Shown here: piece by piece, positions 58,898 to 64,000 of the stretch | Position numbering within the stretch: the stretch's first letter is position 1 | Layout of the letters: the number at the start of each line of letters is the position of its first letter | Source: JAJFUE01 sp039683515 | Lineage (GTDB): Bacteria > Sumerlaeota > Sumerlaeia > MVZB01 | Direction of reading: 5' to 3' | Assembly (NCBI GenBank): GCA_039683515.1 | Contig: JBDKRG010000013.1 | Span: 51,552 to 115,551 of the forward strand | Length of the DNA stretch: 64,000 bases | Notes under the pieces: generated by a model | Told to the model about the DNA's origin: nothing | The model's input: the letters and a program-made list of their open reading frames with translations, nothing else | Database searches by the model: none | Position numbers and translations under genes: made by a program

Positions 58898-59530
58898 TTA
58901 TTCCTTGTGGCTGTTCTTGCCGGGGACCGGGATGTCGGCCTTGCTCGTGATCACGGTGTCGATGACGCCGTAGTCGCGGGCCTCGTCGGCGCGCAGGAAG
59001 AAGTCGCGGTCGGTGTCCTTCTCGATTTTCTCGAGGCTCTGGCCGGTGGCGTCGACGAGGATCTGGTTCAGTTCGGCGCGGATCTTGAGGATCTCGCGGG
59101 CGTGGATGTCGATGTCGGAGGCCTGGCCCTGGAAGCCGCCCGCCGGCTGGTGCATCATCACGCGCGCGTGCGGCAGGGCGTAGCGCTTGCCCTTGGTCCC
59201 GCACGCCAGCAGCACGGCGCCCATCGACGCCGCCTGGCCGACGCACGTCGTCGCCACGTCCGGCTTGATGAACCGCATCGTGTCCAGGATCGCCATCCCC
59301 GAGCTGACGATGCCGCCGGGGCTGTTGATGTACAGGTTGATGTCCTTGTCCGGGTCCTCGCTCTCGAGGAAAAGAAGCTGGGCGATGATCACGTTGGCGA
59401 CGGTGTCGTCGATCGGCGTGCCGAGGAAAATGATCCGGTCCTTGAGCAGCCGCGAATAAATATCGTAGGCCCGCTCGCCGCGCTCATGCTGCTCGATCAC
59501 GTACGGGATGTAGAAGTTGCTGGTAGCCAT
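58898..59530 (-). CDS. clpP: ATP-dependent Clp protease proteolytic subunit
   Basis: The serine protease chamber subunit, 210 residues. The triad is Ser102 (GQAASMGA), His127 (MMHQPAGG) and Asp176 (DTDRDFF). YINSPGG and the N-terminal YDIYSRLLKDRIIFLG are conserved. AAGGAAGG lies before the ATG. It follows tig in the common tig-clpP order; clpX is not downstream in this window. Confidence 0.98.
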   Translation of the reverse strand: MATSNFYIPYVIEQHERGERAYDIYSRLLKDRIIFLGTPIDDTVANVIIAQLLFLESEDPDKDINLYINSPGGIVSSGMAILDTMRFIKPDVATTCVGQAASMGAVLLACGTKGKRYALPHARVMMHQPAGGFQGQASDIDIHAREILKIRAELNQILVDATGQSLEKIEKDTDRDFFLRADEARDYGVIDTVITSKADIPVPGKNSHKE

Positions 59531-59548
59531 CGTTTGCCTTCCTTCACT

Positions 59549-59590
59549 CGTGCTCGTGCGTCGTGCTCGTAATCGTAATCGAAAATCGAT
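59549..59590 (-). repeat. Hexamer leader repeat before clpP
   Basis: On the minus strand: GATCGATTTTC, two GATTAC units, then GAGCAC, GACGCAC and GAGCAC units, ending 18 nt before the clpP ATG. It lies in the short tig-clpP gap. Confidence 0.85.
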
Positions 59591-59613
59591 CCGCTCGAAC
59601 TTCGACCGATCAC

Positions 59614-61113
59614 TTACTCAGACTTCTTCTCTTCCTCTTCGGGTTTGGGGGCGACTTTGTTGACCGTGTTGCTGGCCAGCAGGAAGTCGTTGACCTTGCG
59701 CCGCGTCAGCTCCTGCTTGAAGTGCTCCAGCTGCTTCTGGGCCTCGAGCCGGGCGCGGATGGCGAGCGGCTTGCGGCCGGATTCCTCGGCCATCTTCGCG
59801 ATCTCGGCGTCGACCTCGGCGTCGCCGGCCTCGAGGCTCTCGGCCTTGCCGATCGCCGCGTTGATCATGTTGGCCTTGACCTGCTGCTCGGCGCTGTCGC
59901 GGCGGTTCTGGACGTAGGTCGCCGTGTCCTGGACGACCTGGTCGAGCCGCAGCCCCATGCGCTCGAGCTGGTAGCTGTCTTCCATGATCATGTCATACTG
60001 GGCCTTGGCCAGGACGCTCTTGGGGGCGTCGATCGGGTTGAGCTCGATCAGCTTCTTGTAGATTTCGGCCAGGGCCGCGCCGCGCTCGCGCTCGCCGGAT
60101 TCCTTCTCGAGTTCCTCGCGCGTCCCCTTGCGCAGCTCCTCGAGCGTCTGGTGCTTGCCGAGGTCTTTGGCGAACTCGTCGTCGAGGGCCGGCAGCTTCT
60201 CGCGCTGGATCTGCTTGACCGTCACGGTGTAGTTGTCGGTGTGGGTGACGTCGTCGCCGCGGCGGGTCTTGGTCGTGGTTTCGATCTTGGCCGAGAAGCT
60301 CTCGCCGGCCTTCTTGCCGGTCATCTGCCCGGCGAGCTCAGGGTTGAGCTGCCCCTTGTAGCTGTGAAGCTGCCAGTCCTTGCGCGACAGGTGCGGCAGG
60401 ATCTCGCCCTTGTCGTTGAGCACGTCGAGGTCGATCGTGACGATGTCGTTCTCCTCGACCGCGCCCCCCTCGACCGTCTCCATGACGGCGTTGCGCTGGC
60501 GGAGCATCTCGATGCGCTGGTTGACCATCTCGTCGCTGACCGGCTGCTCGGTGACTTCGACCGTGACGCCCTTGTACTGCTTGAGCTCGACCTTGGGCTC
60601 GAGCTCGAGGTCGACCTCGAAGCTGACCGGCGCGCCCGCCTCGGCCGTGAAGCTCATGACGCGCAGGTTGCTGATGATCTCCAGGCTCTGCTTGGCCTTT
60701 TCCTGGCGCAGGGCGTTGGTCGCCAGCGAGCCGATCGTGTCGCGGACGGCTTCCTCGCCCAGGCGCAACTGGAGGAGCTTGAGCGGGGCCTTGCCCTTGC
60801 GGAAGCCCGGCAGGGTGATTTCCTTGCCGATGTCCTTGAGAAGGCGCTCTTCTTCCTGGGCGAACACGTCGTGCTCGACCTCGATCCGCATGAGGAGGCC
60901 CGAACCGGGGCGCGGTTCCTGGCCGAGCACCTTGTAGGGCAGGTCCTCGACGGCCCTGCCGAGCCTCTCGGCGATGCGCTTGCGGCCTTCTTCGCTCAGG
61001 TCGTCAAGTTCGACGGTGATCGGCTGGAATTTGGACTCTTCGGCCTGGGTTTCGGCTTCGGGAGCAGCCTCGGGGGCGTTCTCATCGACTTTGTCTTTGA
61101 TGTCGTCGTTCAT
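59614..61113 (-). CDS. tig: Trigger factor
   Basis: A ribosome-bound chaperone and peptidyl-prolyl isomerase. The 499-residue protein has the ribosome-binding signature ITLPGFRKGKAPLKLLQLRLGEEAV near residue 95. The FKBP-type region includes VEENDIVTIDLDVLNDKGEILPHLSRKDWQL. A helical C-terminal chaperone domain and a Lys/Glu tail follow. Compared with E. coli it has an extra acidic N terminus of about 40 residues (DENAPEAAPEAETQAEE). ATG 61113 is chosen; an in-frame ATG at 61161 lacks support. Confidence 0.95.
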   Translation of the reverse strand: MNDDIKDKVDENAPEAAPEAETQAEESKFQPITVELDDLSEEGRKRIAERLGRAVEDLPYKVLGQEPRPGSGLLMRIEVEHDVFAQEEERLLKDIGKEITLPGFRKGKAPLKLLQLRLGEEAVRDTIGSLATNALRQEKAKQSLEIISNLRVMSFTAEAGAPVSFEVDLELEPKVELKQYKGVTVEVTEQPVSDEMVNQRIEMLRQRNAVMETVEGGAVEENDIVTIDLDVLNDKGEILPHLSRKDWQLHSYKGQLNPELAGQMTGKKAGESFSAKIETTTKTRRGDDVTHTDNYTVTVKQIQREKLPALDDEFAKDLGKHQTLEELRKGTREELEKESGERERGAALAEIYKKLIELNPIDAPKSVLAKAQYDMIMEDSYQLERMGLRLDQVVQDTATYVQNRRDSAEQQVKANMINAAIGKAESLEAGDAEVDAEIAKMAEESGRKPLAIRARLEAQKQLEHFKQELTRRKVNDFLLASNTVNKVAPKPEEEEKKSE

Positions 61114-61234
61114 GCGGATTACCTGCCTGGGATCTGTAGGCGTCAGTACATTGTCGCCCATAACACTCGAAGTTAACAGTTTAAGGGTGAAGATGCATTT
61201 TGCAAGGAAAACAAATCATCCGCGTTTGGGCGCA

Positions 61235-61248
61235 CCGGCTTCAGCCGG
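61235..61248. repeat. Solo REP core of the second transposase family
   Basis: CCGGCTTCAGCCGG, the same palindrome as in the arms around the transposase at 31548, in the tig to metallophosphoesterase gap. Confidence 0.65.
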
Positions 61249-61356
61249 AATTTTCGCCCTTGCGTCCGTGCCCGCCCGTGCCGCCCAACCAAATTCCCCT
61301 CTGCCCAGTCTCATTGATTGACACAAACCCGCCGCGGGCTGAATGATGGATGCCGG

Positions 61357-62484
61357 ATGATGGGCGCGACGACACAGACCGAACCCAAGACCGCCGCCCC
61401 GCCGCGCCCCGCCGCGCGGCCGGTGTTCCTGCGATGGCTGTTCCTGTCGGCGGGGTTCCTGTTTCTCATCTATAACGCGGTGCTGCTCCTGTTCGTGCGG
61501 CTGCACCCGTGGTGGCTTTTCGAGTTCATCCGCATCAACTATGGTTTCAACACGCTGGCGATGCCGTCGTACCTGGCCGTCTGCTGCCTGATCGGGTATT
61601 ACTCGGCGTGGCGCGCGCCGCACAGGGCGCATGCGAGGCGCCTCAAGAGGCTGTCGCTATGGGCGCTGATCGCGGCGGCGGCGCTGGGCGGGGCGCGCCT
61701 GTGGGCCACCGGGATCGAGCCCAGCCTGTTCCAGGTCCGCCACGAGCCGCTCGGCACGGGCAAGCTCAGCAACCCCGTTCGCATCCTGCACATCACCGAC
61801 ATCCAATCCGATTTCGTCGGCCGGCGCGAGGAGCGCGCCTTCGAGATGATGCGCGCGCTCAACCCGGACCTGGTGATCTTCACCGGCGACCTGCTGCAGC
61901 CGCTCCCCCCGGCGACGTTTCAGTCCGAGCTGCCCAAAATCGACCGGCTGCTGCGGTCGCTGACGCCGCGGCTGGGGTTTGTCGCGGTGGGCGGCGACGT
62001 CGACGGCCAGGTCATCGGCGAGATGAAGGCCGGGCTCGGCGGGATGCGCCTGCTCGAGGACGAATCGGTCCGGATCGACACCGGCGACGGCTGCATCAAT
62101 ATCTACGGCATGAACCGGGGCTTCTCGCGCAGCGTCGGGCTGTCGCGGCCGGACGTCCAGAAATGGCTCGCTCAGGCCGCCCCGACCGACTTCACGATCC
62201 TCGTCGGCCACGGCCCCGACTACATCCTTTCTTCCGACGACCTGCCGATCGACCTGTGCCTTGCCGGCCACACGCACGGCGGCCAGATCCGGCTGCCGTT
62301 TTACGGCCCGCCGATCACGTTCAGCCGCATCCCGCGCGAGCTTGCGCGCGGCTTCCACAAGGTCGGCAAGACGCGCCTGAACGTTTCGGCGGGGATCGGC
62401 GGCGAGCATCTGGCCGGCATCCCGATCATCCGCCTCAACTGCCCGCCCGAAATGTCGCTCTTCGAGATCGTGCCGTCCAAGTAG
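61357..62484 (+). CDS. Membrane-anchored metallophosphoesterase
   Basis: A 375-residue protein. Three N-terminal membrane segments (RWLFLSAGFLFLIYNAVLLLFV, SYLAVCCLIGYYSAW, LSLWALIAAAALGGARLW) precede a calcineurin-like phosphoesterase domain. The metal-binding motifs are ITDIQSD (H-x-D variant HITDIQSD), FTGDLL, VGGDVDG, ILVGHGPDY and LAGHTHGGQ. This resembles YkuE/YaeI-type lipid or nucleotide phosphoesterases; the substrate is unknown. A TTGACA at 61318 could be its -35. The exact start (61357 or 61360) is uncertain. Confidence 0.92.
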   Translation: MMGATTQTEPKTAAPPRPAARPVFLRWLFLSAGFLFLIYNAVLLLFVRLHPWWLFEFIRINYGFNTLAMPSYLAVCCLIGYYSAWRAPHRAHARRLKRLSLWALIAAAALGGARLWATGIEPSLFQVRHEPLGTGKLSNPVRILHITDIQSDFVGRREERAFEMMRALNPDLVIFTGDLLQPLPPATFQSELPKIDRLLRSLTPRLGFVAVGGDVDGQVIGEMKAGLGGMRLLEDESVRIDTGDGCINIYGMNRGFSRSVGLSRPDVQKWLAQAAPTDFTILVGHGPDYILSSDDLPIDLCLAGHTHGGQIRLPFYGPPITFSRIPRELARGFHKVGKTRLNVSAGIGGEHLAGIPIIRLNCPPEMSLFEIVPSK

Positions 62485-62520
62485 GCCGGGTTCGGAGCCC
62501 CCCAGTTCGCGAGTCGTCCT

Positions 62521-62562
62521 CGTGCTCGTGCGTCGTAATCGTAATCGAGAATCGAAAATCGA
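62521..62562 (-). repeat. Hexamer repeat after the metallophosphoesterase, opposite orientation
   Basis: GTGCTC, GTGCGTC and GTAATC units then GAGAATCGAAAATCGAT. Unlike the other copies it points away from the next gene (rhomboid, plus strand). The gap to 62687 has no other feature. Confidence 0.8.
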
Positions 62563-62687
62563 TGTTTCCCCTGCCGCCCCCGCCGCCGCCGGCCTACCTA
62601 TTATTTGCTTTCATCGCCGCGATTGCCTAAGCTGGTTGCGAGTCGATCAAGCCCGACCCCAATCCCTCACGAAGGCAATCGGCATCG

Positions 62688-63374
62688 ATGGATTTACTGC
62701 GCGATCTCAACCGCAAGCTGAACGATCATCTTACGCCCGCCGTCAAGACGATCTTCCTCGTGAACGTCTTCATCTTCCTGGCGCTCAACATCCTCGAAAG
62801 CATCAAGCCGGGTTTCATTTACCTGTTTCTGACCTTTTTTGCGCAGAGACCGGCGCTCTCGTTTTTCTACATGCCGCCGTTCCTTTGGACATTTTTGACC
62901 TACGCTTTCGTGCACGTCGACCCGTGGCACGTTCTCTTCAACATGCTGGCGCTCTGGTTCTTCGGCCCCCCGATCGAGAACCTGTGGGGGACGAGGTATT
63001 TCTGGAAATTTTATCTGGGCACCGCGATCGGCGCCGGTTTCCTGAACGCGGTCGCCTCGGTGATCGGGACGTTCGCCGGGATTCCGGCCTTGGGCGACGT
63101 CGGCCAGAGCATGATCGGCGCCTCCGGCGCGATTAACGCCATTTTCTTCGCGTTCGCGTGCTACTACCCCGAAGTCCCGGTCCTGGTGTTCGGGATCTTT
63201 CCGATGAAAGCCAAAGTCGTCATGGCGCTGCTCATCGCGTTTGATATCTTCTTCATGCGGGTCCCCGACGGCGTCTCGCACACGACCCACATCGCCGGTT
63301 TGCTCATCGGCTACGCGATGCTCGTCGTCCGCCACCACGATCCCGACGTCCGCACCTGGCGCTGGCGCGTCTAG
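62688..63374 (+). CDS. Rhomboid family intramembrane serine protease
   Basis: A 228-residue membrane protease with about six segments. The catalytic serine is Ser146 in GASGAI and the partner His201 in HTTHIAGLLIGY. The HVDPWHVLFNM segment carries the conserved His/Asn, and an extended loop precedes GAS. The family cleaves transmembrane substrates. It is followed 6 nt later by a GcvH-like gene, with which it is probably cotranscribed. Confidence 0.95.
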   Translation: MDLLRDLNRKLNDHLTPAVKTIFLVNVFIFLALNILESIKPGFIYLFLTFFAQRPALSFFYMPPFLWTFLTYAFVHVDPWHVLFNMLALWFFGPPIENLWGTRYFWKFYLGTAIGAGFLNAVASVIGTFAGIPALGDVGQSMIGASGAINAIFFAFACYYPEVPVLVFGIFPMKAKVVMALLIAFDIFFMRVPDGVSHTTHIAGLLIGYAMLVVRHHDPDVRTWRWRV

Positions 63375-63380
63375 AGTCCG

Positions 63381-63698
63381 ATGCGCGAAGACCCCTCCAC
63401 CTACCCGTTTTGGGCCGATGAGCGCGAAGGCGGTCTGGCGCGCCTTGGCCTCGCCGAATCGTTTCTGGAAAACTTGGGCGACGACCCGATCGCGGTCGAG
63501 CTGGCCTCCCCCGGCGCGCGGATCCGCCCCGGCGAGACGCTCGGCTTCATCTACACCCCCGAGCAGCCCTACGAGCTGCGCGCCCCGCGCGCCCTCGAGA
63601 TCGTCGCGGTCAACGAGGCCGCCGAGACCGACGCGCGGCTGGTCAAGGCGGCCCCCTACGGCCGCGGCTGGCTCCTCGAAATAAAATGGTGTCAGTAG
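63381..63698 (+). CDS. GcvH-like protein without the lipoyl lysine
   Basis: A 105-residue protein whose sequence aligns with GcvH along its length. ARLGLAESFLENLGDDPIAVELASPGARIRPGETLGFIYT corresponds to GITDFAQ..LGDIVYAEFPKPGKKLAAGDEACIIES, and RAP..VAVNE and APYGRGWLLEIK match APV..TAVNS and SPLDEGWLFELD. The modified lysine (Lys62 in the GcvH at 1-384) is replaced by Glu61 (TPEQP in place of SCKAT). It cannot be lipoylated at that site, so its role is unknown; perhaps it is structural or regulatory. Its stop overlaps a CAGTAGGCCGCC REP-like start. Confidence 0.7.
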   Translation: MREDPSTYPFWADEREGGLARLGLAESFLENLGDDPIAVELASPGARIRPGETLGFIYTPEQPYELRAPRALEIVAVNEAAETDARLVKAAPYGRGWLLEIKWCQ

Positions 63699-63749
63699 GC
63701 CGCCTCTATAGCCGCTGACAAATATTCTGCCTGAATGAATATGAGTGTT

Positions 63750-63961
63750 CGCGAGGCCCGAAGGGCCGGCAGTTTGTAGCCGGGGCGCGAGCGCAGCGAG
63801 CCCCCGGTCAAGCGCCCCCATACGACCGAGCCCCGCAGGGGCGGCAGAAAGTGATTGGTTTCTGCCGCCCCTGCGGGGCTCGAATTTTGATGCGACGCCA
63901 ACCGGGGGTTCCCTTCGGTCACCCCCGGCTACAGCCTGCCGGCCCTTCGGGCCTCGGTTCG
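63750..63961. repeat. Nested palindromic REP cluster
   Basis: Outer arms at about 63750-63785 and 63923-63961 (GAGGCCCGAAGGGCCGGCAG type) flank an inner perfect inverted repeat of 24-bp arms with an 8-nt loop (63827-63850 / 63859-63882, core CGAGCCCCGCAGGGGCGGCA). There is no gene in 63699-64000. A third RAYT-type gene may lie just beyond the window (inference). Confidence 0.8.
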
Positions 63962-64000
63962 CAGCGACGTGAGAAAGCATGGTTGAGGACGCGGCTTATT

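Overview
The window is GC-rich bacterial chromosome, densely coded with housekeeping genes on both strands. It holds about 50 protein genes, one tRNA, a glycine riboswitch, an L10 leader and an unusually large set of short intergenic repeats. No phage, plasmid, CRISPR or integrase genes are visible. The lineage is inferred, not shown. Pseudopilins ending in YDPTNGT-x-S-x-GD(I/V), B12-dependent ribonucleotide reductase, DUF255 and CHAD proteins, and many REP-like and 6-7 bp tandem repeats suggest an uncultured Gram-negative-type phylum near Planctomycetota, Hydrogenedentota or Sumerlaeota.

Layout. 1-2820: glycine cleavage operon on the minus strand, tandem glycine riboswitch > lipA > gcvT > gcvH. 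2955-5334: a secreted-protein pair with its own promoter and terminator. 5554-10182: a PAS histidine kinase, a DUF255 thioredoxin-like protein and hemB. 10415-14397: peptide ABC transporter binding protein and two permeases, without ATPases here. 14676-18351: lipase-like lipoprotein, HExxH/TPR protein and manC. 18495-21908: nrdJ with promoter and terminator. 21909-22811: REP-type transposase with flanking palindromes. 22911-29676: type II secretion/type IV pilus-like cluster (pseudopilins, F, E, membrane protein, minor pseudopilins). 29839-42899: tRNA-Trp, secE, nusG, rplK, [REP transposase], rplA, L10 leader, rplJ, rplL, rpoB, rpoC, terminator. 43003-45531: membrane protein, GerMN protein, scpA. 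45747-48704: cydAB and ybaK. 48708-50518: two paralogous polytopic membrane proteins with pseudopilin-like C-terminal domains. 50641-57398: DNA methyltransferase-like protein, NAD-isocitrate dehydrogenase-like protein, zinc-ribbon protein, CHAD protein and a large secreted TPR protein. 57400-61113 (minus): rfaE2, amaP-like, clpP, tig. 61357-63698: metallophosphoesterase, rhomboid protease, and a GcvH-like protein lacking the lipoyl lysine. 63699-64000: nested palindromes.

Three threads deserve attention. (1) The YDPTNGT tail occurs on a normal pseudopilin, on a single-span non-pilin protein, and on two proteins where the pilin helix is replaced by a multi-span membrane domain; this may be an undescribed pseudopilin-derived surface module. 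(2) A hexamer repeat, (GATTAC)n followed by (GAGCAC)n, sits just upstream of several unrelated genes in the same orientation relative to the gene, sometimes next to the ribosome binding site. (3) Repeats have invaded gene edges and coding sequence: two gene ends share a repeat containing the stop codon, a GspE zinc loop is encoded by a 7-bp repeat, a palindrome lies inside manC, and a REP/transposase unit splits rplK from rplA.
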